Assembly (NCBI RefSeq): GCF_000296465.1
Contig: NZ_JH815204.1
Span: forward strand, 62,001 to 126,000
Direction of reading: 5' to 3'
From: Barnesiella intestinihominis YIT 11860
GTDB taxonomy: Bacteria; Bacteroidota; Bacteroidia; Bacteroidales; Barnesiellaceae
Length of the DNA: 64,000 bases
Positions 46,454 to 54,611 of this stretch are shown here, piece after piece. Position numbers and translations under genes: made by a program. The first letter of the stretch is position 1. Every line of letters begins with the position of its first letter. The notes below the pieces were generated by a model. It worked only from the letters and a program-made list of their open reading frames with translations, was not told the origin of the DNA and searched no databases.

Positions 46454-47605
46454 ATGCAACAAATTTCTTCTGCTGCGTTTTCAGATACCAAACCTCATTA
46501 TGAGTTGCTTGACGGATTACGTGGTGTAGCTGCGCTTTTGGTCGTGTGGTATCATGTCTTCGAAGGGTATGCTTTTGCCGGTGGTACTCTTATAGAAAGC
46601 ATCAATCATGGATATTTGGCCGTGGATTTCTTTTTTATTTTATCGGGCTTCGTTATCGGTTATGCTTATGATGATCGTTTGGGAAAGAGCCTGACGGTAA
46701 AAAATTTCTTTAAGCGGCGGTTGATTCGTCTTCACCCGATGGTTGTCATGGGTGCAGTTTTAGGTGTGATTACATTTTGTATCCAGGGTAGCGAACAGTG
46801 GGACGGGACTCATGTAGCAACGTCGATGGTGATGTGGGCTTTGCTTTTCGCGATGTTTTTCATTCCGGCCTATCCGGGTGCAGGTTATGAGGTTCGGGGT
46901 AATGGTGAAATGTTTCCTTTGAACGGTCCCAGTTGGTCATTATTTTTCGAGTATATCGGTAATATTTTGTATGCTTTGTTTATTCGTCGTTTGTCTACTA
47001 AGGCGTTAACTGTTTTTGTGGTATTACTGGGAATCTGTCTGGCTTGTTTCGCTATCTTCGATGTATCGGGGTATGGCATGATAGGGGTAGGCTGGACGCT
47101 CGATTCGGTGAATTTTGTGGGCGGATTGTTGCGAATGCTTTTCCCGTTTTCTTTGGGACTGTTGTTGTCTCGTAATTTCAAACCCGTGAAAGTGAGAGGG
47201 GCATTCTGGATATGTTCTTTCGTATTGTTGGTTTTGTTTTGTGTTCCTTATGTAGAAGGGGTTGAACCTATATGCATGAATGGTCTTTTTGAGGCTTTTT
47301 GTATAGTCGTGGTATTTCCTGTTCTTATTATATTGGGTGCGTCGGGAAACACAACCGATAAAACATCTACGAGGATATGTAAATTTTTGGGAGATATTTC
47401 TTTCCCTCTTTATATCACGCATTACCCGTTTATGTATTTGTTCTATTCTTGGTTGATTGAGAACCAGTATTTTACATTCGGGGAAACGTGGCAAGTAGCC
47501 TTGTGTGTTTATGTATGGAATATATTGGTAGCCTATCTTTGTTTGAAACTTTATGACGAGCCGGTGAGACGGTGGTTGAGCAAGAAATTTTTGAAAAAAC
47601 GCTAG
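46454..47605 (+). CDS. Acyltransferase family 3 membrane protein (OafA-like)
   Basis: Integral inner-membrane O-acyltransferase of 383 residues, with about ten helices. It begins HYELLDGLRGVAALLVVWYH, the conserved Acyl_transf_3 start with the catalytic His in WYH. GYLAVDFFFILSGFVIGYAY and FFKRRLIRLHPM follow, the latter a conserved Arg-rich loop. It probably acetylates a surface polysaccharide or lipid; acceptor unknown. Confidence 0.9.
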   Translation: MQQISSAAFSDTKPHYELLDGLRGVAALLVVWYHVFEGYAFAGGTLIESINHGYLAVDFFFILSGFVIGYAYDDRLGKSLTVKNFFKRRLIRLHPMVVMGAVLGVITFCIQGSEQWDGTHVATSMVMWALLFAMFFIPAYPGAGYEVRGNGEMFPLNGPSWSLFFEYIGNILYALFIRRLSTKALTVFVVLLGICLACFAIFDVSGYGMIGVGWTLDSVNFVGGLLRMLFPFSLGLLLSRNFKPVKVRGAFWICSFVLLVLFCVPYVEGVEPICMNGLFEAFCIVVVFPVLIILGASGNTTDKTSTRICKFLGDISFPLYITHYPFMYLFYSWLIENQYFTFGETWQVALCVYVWNILVAYLCLKLYDEPVRRWLSKKFLKKR

Positions 47606-47609
47606 GGAT

Positions 47610-47631
47610 AACCCCGTTAATGGGGTTTATT
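47610..47631 (+). terminator. Weak terminator after the acyltransferase gene
   Basis: AACCCC / GGGGTT hairpin with GTTAAT loop, then TTATTT. Confidence 0.5.
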
Positions 47632-47668
47632 TGATAGATAATAAAATTTCCATGCTTAAATTAGTTTT

Positions 47669-50248
47669 ATGAAAATGATAGATTGTAGAAAGTCGTTGAT
47701 GGTATGCATCGGTTTGTTGCTGTGCGGAACCTTTTCGGCGCAGGAATCGGAGTTCGATTTGGCATCGCAGAGATCGGAAGCGCAAGACGTTTTTGCTGTG
47801 CCGGGTAAAAAATTGGATCATAAAGGGATAATTATTAACCCTACTCCTCATAAACTGGTTCTCGACCCAACCGGGAGGCTCGATATTTCGGGTGGAGTGT
47901 GTCTAAAAGATAAGCATGGAAAGTTTTCCGAGGATTTGGATTTTGTCACTTTTAACAAGAAGGGGGTAAAACTCTCCGTCGATTTTGGTTCGAAGGCTTC
48001 GGCTAAGTATGGGGTAAAACCTGTTTCGGGTGCATATCGCATGAATATCGGAAAGAATGGTATATCGCTCGTCGGTTATGACGAGCGGGGAGCTTTTTAC
48101 GGTTTGCAGACCCTTCGCCAGTTAGTCGAGAGTCCTGCGACTGTAACGGGCGAATTACCATATGTGGAAATCGACGATTACCCCGATTTGAAATACCGGG
48201 GAGTAGTAGAAGGATTTTATGGAACGCCGTGGTCTCATGAGGTGAGAATGTCTTTGATAGATTTCTATGGAAAGTTCAAGATGAATAGTTATTTGTACGG
48301 TCCGAAAGACGATCCGTACCACAGTTGTCCGAATTGGAGGCTTCCATATCCCGAAAAAGAGGCCGGAAATATCAAAGAATTGATAGAGGCTTGTAAACGT
48401 AATCGGGTCGATTTTGTCTGGGCGATACACCCGGGACAAGATATTAAATGGAACGAGGAGGATTATCAAAACCTCGTTAATAAGTTTAATTTGATGTATG
48501 ACCTCGGTGTACGGGCTTTCGCCCTCTTTTTCGACGATATATCGGGTGAAGGGACAAATCCGGTGAAACAGACGGAGCTTTTGAATAGATTGACTAAGGA
48601 TTTTGTGAAGTCCAAAGGCGATGTAGCATATTTAACGGTTTGTCCGACCGATTATTCCAAGCTTTGGGCAAACCCCACACCGCAAGGAAGTCTTGCTATT
48701 TATGGAGAAACTCTCGATCCGTCGATAGAAGTGTTTTGGACAGGAGACGTAGTATGCAGCGACTTAACACCGGAGACTTTGGATTGGGTTAATTCCAGAA
48801 TTAAGCGGCCGGCATATTTTTGGTGGAATTATCCGGTTACCGACTATGTGCGCAATATTATTTTGCAAGGACCTGTTTATGGCTTGAATACTTCGTTGGA
48901 TTCTAATGATCTTTGCGGAATAGCAAGTAATCCGATGGAACATGGAGAGGCTTCGAAATTGGCCTTATACGGGGTTGCCGATTATACCTGGAATATAGCG
49001 GCTTATAATCCTATCGATAATTGGGAGAGAGGACTCGGCGAATTGATGCCGAAAGCAAGGGAGGCCTATCGGACATTCGCTATTCATTCCTGCGATACGG
49101 AGACCGGTTATCGCCGCGATGAATCGTGGGAAACCAAGACATTCAGAATCGGTGATTGGAATGAAACGGAGGCTCAGGCTCTTTGGGCAGAATTCGATAA
49201 GGTAGAGAAAGCTCCTGCCGAAATAGAAAAAGGTTGCACCAATAAAGGTTTGATGAGTGAGTTGACTCCGTGGCTCCAAGAATTCGGAAAGTTGGGTACG
49301 AGAGGAAAACGGGCTTTGGAACTTGCCCGTGTTTATCGTGACGGTAAAGATGATGCCGATTTTTGGAATAAGTATATTCGGAACTTGATGAGTAAGAAGG
49401 ATCGAGAAGATTATGAAGCTCATAAAAGCGGGACCATGAAACTGCAACCATTTTATGAAAATGCTATGGACGATATGGCATACGGCTTTTTAACTCGGTT
49501 GTCGGGCGAGACTCCTATCTGTTATAGGGGTATAGGTTCGTTCCATAATGCGAAAACCACGTTGAGCAAGTTAATGTTTGATCACGATACTACGACTTAT
49601 TATACATCGGGAATCGCTCAAAAAGCCGGCGATTGGATCGGGGTTGATTTGGGAAGTGTCAAAGATGTGACCGAAGTTTCTATTTTGCAGGGGCGTAATT
49701 CTGTGGACGATGTCGATTATTTCGACCATGCCGTAGTGGAATATTCGATTGATGGTAAAGCATGGACTCCGTTGACGGAAGAGTTGAATAAACAGTATAT
49801 CGTTCGTTGGAACGGGGAGCCTGTAAAGGCCAGATATGTCCGATTGAAAAGACTCGAATCTACTCGCACGAATTACGCATCGGTTCGTTCATTCGAAGTG
49901 AATCCTCCCAGAGTGGAACATTTGGGTTTCAGCTTAAAGTCCGACGATGTACAGCAAGCTCTTTATGCGTTTGATCAGCAAATAGGCACAAGTTATCGAA
50001 ATAATGGAATTTTTTCTTTCGGGGTCGCTCCTCGGACCGAGGGATATACTTTGTTGGTGAATGAATTGCCGGAGGCGGGGAATGGAGCTCCTGTCGTGCA
50101 TTTGAGACAGTTTAGGCCCGATGGTTCGTTGGCGGTTGAGTCGGTTATCGATTCGTTGTTTTTTAAGGTCGAGTTGGCCGAGGTAGTTTCCGAAGTACAA
50201 ATAGAAGGGCCAGTGGAGATATTCGAGATAGTGCCGAAGTTTGATTAG
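47669..50248 (+). CDS. GH84 beta-N-acetylhexosaminidase (O-GlcNAcase/hyaluronidase-like)
   Basis: Exported hexosaminidase of 859 residues. Signal peptide of about 24 residues. Order: an alpha/beta hexosaminidase-like domain (about 50-170, GAFYGLQTLRQLVE), a GH84 TIM barrel (about 175-460, RGVVEGFYGTPWSHEVRM) with the catalytic aspartate pair D289-D290 (ALFFDDISGEG), a helical spacer, and a C-terminal discoidin/CBM32-like domain (about 630-780, YYTSGIAQKAGDWIGVDLG, ARYVRLKRLE). It uses substrate-assisted catalysis on terminal beta-GlcNAc. Its layout resembles the Bacteroides GH84 of known structure. Confidence 0.93.
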   Translation: MKMIDCRKSLMVCIGLLLCGTFSAQESEFDLASQRSEAQDVFAVPGKKLDHKGIIINPTPHKLVLDPTGRLDISGGVCLKDKHGKFSEDLDFVTFNKKGVKLSVDFGSKASAKYGVKPVSGAYRMNIGKNGISLVGYDERGAFYGLQTLRQLVESPATVTGELPYVEIDDYPDLKYRGVVEGFYGTPWSHEVRMSLIDFYGKFKMNSYLYGPKDDPYHSCPNWRLPYPEKEAGNIKELIEACKRNRVDFVWAIHPGQDIKWNEEDYQNLVNKFNLMYDLGVRAFALFFDDISGEGTNPVKQTELLNRLTKDFVKSKGDVAYLTVCPTDYSKLWANPTPQGSLAIYGETLDPSIEVFWTGDVVCSDLTPETLDWVNSRIKRPAYFWWNYPVTDYVRNIILQGPVYGLNTSLDSNDLCGIASNPMEHGEASKLALYGVADYTWNIAAYNPIDNWERGLGELMPKAREAYRTFAIHSCDTETGYRRDESWETKTFRIGDWNETEAQALWAEFDKVEKAPAEIEKGCTNKGLMSELTPWLQEFGKLGTRGKRALELARVYRDGKDDADFWNKYIRNLMSKKDREDYEAHKSGTMKLQPFYENAMDDMAYGFLTRLSGETPICYRGIGSFHNAKTTLSKLMFDHDTTTYYTSGIAQKAGDWIGVDLGSVKDVTEVSILQGRNSVDDVDYFDHAVVEYSIDGKAWTPLTEELNKQYIVRWNGEPVKARYVRLKRLESTRTNYASVRSFEVNPPRVEHLGFSLKSDDVQQALYAFDQQIGTSYRNNGIFSFGVAPRTEGYTLLVNELPEAGNGAPVVHLRQFRPDGSLAVESVIDSLFFKVELAEVVSEVQIEGPVEIFEIVPKFD

Positions 50249-50297
50249 TGTCGGATTTTTACGTTTAAAGAACAATTATTATTTTTGAACAGGATAT

Positions 50298-50326
50298 AAA
50301 AAGAGCAGGTTTGCCCTGCTCTTTTT
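50298..50326 (+). terminator. Terminator of the GH84 gene
   Basis: AAAAAGAGCAGG and CCTGCTCTTTTT form a 12-bp stem, followed by CTTTT. Confidence 0.9.
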
Positions 50327-50389
50327 CTTTTGGAGAAAGGGAATTGCTTTTTTGCAGGTAATGGATAGAAATGAAAACATTGGGAAGGT

Positions 50390-50435
50390 GGCAGTGCACT
50401 CTGACAAAAGTGCAGTTTGGGCTTGTTTGGCAGTG
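50390..50435 (+). promoter_or_regulatory. Possible heat-shock operator upstream of grpE
   Basis: TGCACT (50395-50400) and AGTGCA (50409-50414) form an inverted repeat with 8-nt spacer, and GGCAGTG occurs twice (50390 and 50429), 39 bp apart. No CIRCE element. The role as an operator is a guess from position. Confidence 0.3.
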
Positions 50436-50519
50436 TTTTTGATACTATAATGGTGCTCATTGGTAATGATGATATGAGCGTGATGAAAATGAAAATGTAA
50501 CAAAAGAAAAATTATAAAT

Positions 50520-51131
50520 ATGGCCGAAAAGAAAGAATGCGAAAAATCGCAAAATATTGTAGATGAGGCTTCTGAAAAGGAGAAGAAAGAGTCGTTGAAC
50601 CAAGAACCCGAAGTTTCGGAAGAAACAGGTTCCGAGGAGGGCGGTGAAGAAGGCGAGGCTGATGAGGCTGCCAGATTGTCAGCCGAATTGGAAACTTTGA
50701 AGGCGACTATCGAGAAAATGCAGAAGGATTATTTGCTATTGATGGCCGAGTTCGATAATTTCAGGAAACGGACGTTGCGTGAGAAATCGGAGTTGATCAA
50801 GAATGGCGGTGAGAATTGCATGAAAGCTATTCTGCCGGTTATCGACGATTTTGAACGCGGATTGGCAGCTGTGGAAGAAAGTAATGATTTAGCGGCTGTG
50901 AAAGAGGGAATGAGCTTGATATATAATAAATTCAAAAGCTATCTAGAACAAAACGGCGTAAAGGAGATTCCTACGGAGGGAGCGGATTTCGATACAGAAT
51001 ATCACGAGGCTGTGACGATGTTCCCGGCTTCGGATCCGGCTCAAAAAGGTAAAGTGATAGATACCGTACAAAAGGGATATACGCTCAATGACAAAGTTAT
51101 TCGCTTTGCCAAAGTCGTGGTAGGGGAATAA
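50520..51131 (+). CDS. grpE: Nucleotide exchange factor GrpE
   Basis: Releases ADP from DnaK. 203 residues: an acidic, low-complexity N-terminus, a coiled-coil (ELETLKATIEKMQKDYLLL, FDNFRKRTLREKSEL), then the family region LPVIDDFERGLAAVEE and the beta domain with YHEAVTMFP and GYTLNDKVIRFAKVVVG. The dnaJ gene follows after 18 nt. Confidence 0.96.
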   Translation: MAEKKECEKSQNIVDEASEKEKKESLNQEPEVSEETGSEEGGEEGEADEAARLSAELETLKATIEKMQKDYLLLMAEFDNFRKRTLREKSELIKNGGENCMKAILPVIDDFERGLAAVEESNDLAAVKEGMSLIYNKFKSYLEQNGVKEIPTEGADFDTEYHEAVTMFPASDPAQKGKVIDTVQKGYTLNDKVIRFAKVVVGE

Positions 51132-51149
51132 ATTATAGGACAGGGAGCA

Positions 51150-52301
51150 ATGGAAAAAAGAGATTATTATGAAGTGCTGGGTGTCGCTAAAAATGCGACG
51201 GCCGAGGAGATAAAAAAGGCATACCGTAAAAAAGCTATCCAATATCACCCGGATAAGAACCCCGGAAACAAAGAGGCTGAGGAAAAGTTTAAAGAGGCTG
51301 CCGAAGCGTATGAAGTATTGAGTGATGCGGATAAGCGGGCTCGTTACGACCAGTTCGGGCATCAAGGGTTAGGTGGTGCTGCCGGTGGCGGTTTCAGTGG
51401 CGGCGGTATGTCTATGGAGGATATTTTCTCGCATTTCGGCGATATTTTCGGTGGTGGATTCGGCGGATTCGAAGGCTTCGGGGGCGGCTCACGAGGGGGA
51501 CGTCGTCATGTCAATAAAGGTTCGGATTTACGAGTAAAGGTGAAACTGACATTGAAAGAGATCGCTACCGGTGTCGAGAAAAAAATAAAGGTTCCTAAGT
51601 ATGTGAGCTGTTCTCATTGTAACGGTACGGGTGCAGAGAACGGTACGGCTTATACGACGTGTTCGAAATGTAACGGGTCGGGAGTAGTGACACGGGTACA
51701 ACAGACTTTTCTCGGAGCTATGCAATCGACGACTACGTGTCCCGACTGCGGTGGAGAGGGCCGTATTATTACGAAGAAGTGTCCGCATTGTGCTGGGGAA
51801 GGTATCGTACGTGAAGAAGAGGTAATCACGTTGAATATTCCGGCCGGGGTATCCGAAGGTATGCAACTCTCTATGGCGGGCAAAGGGAATGCTGCTCGTC
51901 ATGGCGGTGTGAATGGTGATTTGTTGATTTTAATCGAAGAGGAACCGCATCCCGATTTACTGCGCGACGAGAACGATTTGATATATAATTTGCTGCTCGA
52001 TTTGCCGACTGCCGTATTGGGCGGTTCTATCGAAGTTCCTACTCTTGATGGTAAGGCTCGTATAAAAGTGGATCCCGGTACTCAACCCGGAAAAATATTC
52101 CGGCTTAGGGGAAAAGGATTGCCTTCGGTCAATCGTTATGGAGTAGGTGACTTGATTGTAAATGTATCGGTTTACATTCCAGAAAACCTCAATGCCAGCG
52201 AAAAGAAGCATTTCGAGGATTTGAAAACTGCACCCAATATACAGCCTACACTCACAGCTAAACAGCGAATATTCAGTAAATTGCGTCATATGTTTGAGTG
52301 A
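51150..52301 (+). CDS. dnaJ: Chaperone protein DnaJ
   Basis: Hsp40 cochaperone that loads substrates on DnaK. J domain with HPD (YHPDKNPG) at residues 1-70, a Gly/Phe-rich region (about 75-125), and four zinc motifs: [24 protein letters not shown] and CPHCAGEG. Two C-terminal beta domains follow. 383 residues. Operon with grpE; dnaK is not in the window. Confidence 0.98.
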   Translation: MEKRDYYEVLGVAKNATAEEIKKAYRKKAIQYHPDKNPGNKEAEEKFKEAAEAYEVLSDADKRARYDQFGHQGLGGAAGGGFSGGGMSMEDIFSHFGDIFGGGFGGFEGFGGGSRGGRRHVNKGSDLRVKVKLTLKEIATGVEKKIKVPKYVSCSHCNGTGAENGTAYTTCSKCNGSGVVTRVQQTFLGAMQSTTTCPDCGGEGRIITKKCPHCAGEGIVREEEVITLNIPAGVSEGMQLSMAGKGNAARHGGVNGDLLILIEEEPHPDLLRDENDLIYNLLLDLPTAVLGGSIEVPTLDGKARIKVDPGTQPGKIFRLRGKGLPSVNRYGVGDLIVNVSVYIPENLNASEKKHFEDLKTAPNIQPTLTAKQRIFSKLRHMFE

Positions 52302-52317
52302 AAACGACGATGATATA

Positions 52318-52361
52318 AAATGAAAGCACCGTATATCAATAATATACGGTGCTTTCATTTT
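52318..52361. terminator. Bidirectional terminator
   Basis: AATGAAAGCACCGTATAT pairs perfectly with ATATACGGTGCTTTCATT, between convergent dnaJ and the small membrane gene. Confidence 0.9.
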
Positions 52362-52379
52362 ATATTGGGGAATAGTTCT

Positions 52380-52610
52380 TTACATTCCTTGTATAACGTA
52401 ATAGGTGTAGATTAAAAAAATGATTCCTACCGATAACCCGATGAATGACCATCGGGTGAATAATTTGTCTTTGCCTATAATTCCATAACATAATCCGATT
52501 ATGGAGCATAGGGTAATGCCTATCGGAAAAATGAAAAACCCTATTGTGATGAATCCTATGAGCATGATAATGCCCATTATGATTAGTATTTTACTCCTCG
52601 TTATTTCCAT
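52380..52610 (-). CDS. Small membrane protein (76 residues)
   Basis: Two or three hydrophobic helices (ILIIMGIIMLIGFITIGFF, LCSIIGLCYGIIG, SFIGLSVGIIFLIYTYYV) with a short basic loop. No family recognised. Its start overlaps the lipoprotein gene by 20 bases, so it is coupled to it. Role unknown. Confidence 0.7.
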   Translation of the reverse strand: MEITRSKILIIMGIIMLIGFITIGFFIFPIGITLCSIIGLCYGIIGKDKLFTRWSFIGLSVGIIFLIYTYYVIQGM

Positions 52611-53232
52611 TTTTGTAAAATTTGAATGTTTCCTCTGTGATTTCGTAATCTAAGTTGAGGAGTATGGAGTCTTTTTCGCGGGGAGAGAGCGTAGAATCTT
52701 CTTCCCAGCCGTACTCCTTAGCCAATTCTCGAATAGCTTTTATTTTTTCTTGATCTGAATTGAATACCCGTTTCTTCTTGTGTAACTTAGCTTCTACATA
52801 TTTCCGGAGGGTTTCTTGTGCTCTGAATTGTTCGCCTCGGGTATAGTCGAATGACTTTAAGCTATCGATGTCTTGCAGTTCGTCATATAGCGTTAATGTC
52901 CAAAATAGGTTTTTGTCGGGCAATCGGGTGATGATACAGGGAATGATTTTTTTCCCCATGTTTAGCAATTGCGGAAATTGTTCCAATTTTTTCGCATCAT
53001 TCGTGTTGCTGCTGAGGTGAGTTATCGGGTTGGTGTTGTAATTGTTTACCCATGCGTTGAAAAGACTGTCGAATTTTTCTAAGTCATCTCCTGTTAAAAT
53101 CGTATCGGTATCACAGTCAGCAACGATAATTTCGGTAGATCCGTTAGCCCCGCCGATAACAGAAGCGGATTTCCCGGAACAACCGATGGTTAAAAGATAA
53201 AGTAGAATGATGTATGTGAAAGGGCGTTTCAT
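52591..53232 (-). CDS. Lipoprotein of unknown function
   Basis: A 213-residue lipoprotein (lipobox LLTIGC at C18, then SGKS). The mature region is charged and largely helical, with FDSLFNAWVNNY and EKIKAIRELAKEYGWEED. No family recognised. It lies five bases after the beta-lactamase stop and overlaps the small membrane gene, so the three probably form one operon. Confidence 0.75.
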   Translation of the reverse strand: MKRPFTYIILLYLLTIGCSGKSASVIGGANGSTEIIVADCDTDTILTGDDLEKFDSLFNAWVNNYNTNPITHLSSNTNDAKKLEQFPQLLNMGKKIIPCIITRLPDKNLFWTLTLYDELQDIDSLKSFDYTRGEQFRAQETLRKYVEAKLHKKKRVFNSDQEKIKAIRELAKEYGWEEDSTLSPREKDSILLNLDYEITEETFKFYKNGNNEE

Positions 53233-53237
53233 GTTTC

Positions 53238-54143
53238 TTATTTTTGAACCGCGGAATTGTAAATGATTCTTGCGATATCGGCGATAATTTGTGCATTGGT
53301 TTGGTCGCTCTCACGAGAGTCTTTGATGAAAATAGCGAGAAAGCATAATTTTCCGTTCGGGAGATAGATTACGCCGGTATCGTTGTCGCCGATTTTTGTT
53401 CCGTCGTCCAAACGGTCGGAGCTGCCTGTTTTGTGTCCTAAGACAATATTATCGGGCAATCCGGCTTTTATTTTATCTTTTCCGGTAGAAGTTTCTATCA
53501 AAATATTTTTTAGAAATTCGGTATGTGTTTCATTCAGTATCGGTTCGTTGTAGAGTTTTTCCAATAGTTGAAGTGTAGACGAAGGTGTGCTCCAATTGTT
53601 ATAGCAATTGGATATGCGAGAGTGCATGGTTTCTTCGGTTTCGGTGAGATTGTAGTTTGTGATACCTAATTTGTCGATTCGGTCTTTCACGATATCGATA
53701 CCGCCGAGATAGTCTATGAGAATGTCGCAAGCGTTGTTGTCGCTTTGAGAAACGGCATAGCGCATGAGGTCGGCGTAAGAAAGATAAAAGTTTCTTTCGG
53801 GGTATAATTCTCTTAGTGGGCTATAAGTGTCTTTGTGTATTTGAGACGATTCGATGAAGCGTAAAGAGTCCAGAGCGATACATTCGTTTTCCATTTTTTG
53901 AAGAGCTGCTATGGCAACATGGAGTTTAAAAACACTCATTAGCGGATACCGATGTTCGTCGTTAAACGTAAATAATTGTCCGTCGATCGAGAATGCTACG
54001 CCGACCGTTGCATTTTTCCCTTGTATGGCCTGACGAATCTTTTGTCCGACGGTCGATTGTTTTTCCAAGCTAATAGCAGCGATAGGGTGTAGTCCTATCC
54101 ATGAAAACAGAAAACAGAATAGAATTATTTTATTCTTGGGCAT
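53238..54143 (-). CDS. Class A beta-lactamase, Bacteroidales subclass A2 type
   Basis: Periplasmic serine hydrolase that opens the beta-lactam ring. Signal peptide ends at about residue 23. Catalytic S70-V-F-K73 (PLMSVFKLHVA), S134-D-N136 (SQSDNN), an omega loop with TETEETMHS carrying the general base glutamate, and K238-T-G240 (VLGHKTGSS). This layout, with the extended TETEETMHS segment and HKTGS, matches the CfxA/CepA/CblA group, whose members often hydrolyse cephalosporins. Spectrum is not predictable from sequence. No mobile element adjoins it, and its base composition is not visibly foreign, so it may be resident. Confidence 0.93.
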   Translation of the reverse strand: MPKNKIILFCFLFSWIGLHPIAAISLEKQSTVGQKIRQAIQGKNATVGVAFSIDGQLFTFNDEHRYPLMSVFKLHVAIAALQKMENECIALDSLRFIESSQIHKDTYSPLRELYPERNFYLSYADLMRYAVSQSDNNACDILIDYLGGIDIVKDRIDKLGITNYNLTETEETMHSRISNCYNNWSTPSSTLQLLEKLYNEPILNETHTEFLKNILIETSTGKDKIKAGLPDNIVLGHKTGSSDRLDDGTKIGDNDTGVIYLPNGKLCFLAIFIKDSRESDQTNAQIIADIARIIYNSAVQK

Positions 54144-54611
54144 GATGTTTTGCTTGTTTTAAGTTGAGTAAAGATATAATAAATTTAATCATGTATGCCC
54201 GGCTTTATTTAATTTAACAGGGAGATAGGGTATCGGTGCGTGTTTATCGGAATATCTTGTTCGGGAGTATTTTTCATTCGATGTTGAAGAATCAGAGGTT
54301 AATAATGGAGATTATATTGTTATCCTTATTATAATTTTAAATAAATATATTGTATTAAGAAAATTTTTGTGTGTTTATTTATCTGAATATAAATAAAATA
54401 AAGATTAATAAACGTGGTTTTATTTTTCGTTTGTTCAAAAAAAATAGAAAAAAATTACGAATCTCACTAGGGATATAGTTCGATTTAGGGTTAATATTAT
54501 TGATACGGTATGTAAAAATGTTTCGTGAGATTTATTTACGCAAGGTATACGAGAGAGGAATGTTTAAATAGTATTATTTATGTTAAATATTAAATGGTTA
54601 AATCTAAAAGC
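54144..54611. other. AT-rich region upstream of susC; no gene seen
   Basis: About 470 bp of strongly AT-rich DNA between divergent beta-lactamase and susC. It should hold both promoters, but I see no clear TTG/TAnnTTTG pair. No sensor or anti-sigma gene lies nearby. Confidence 0.5.
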
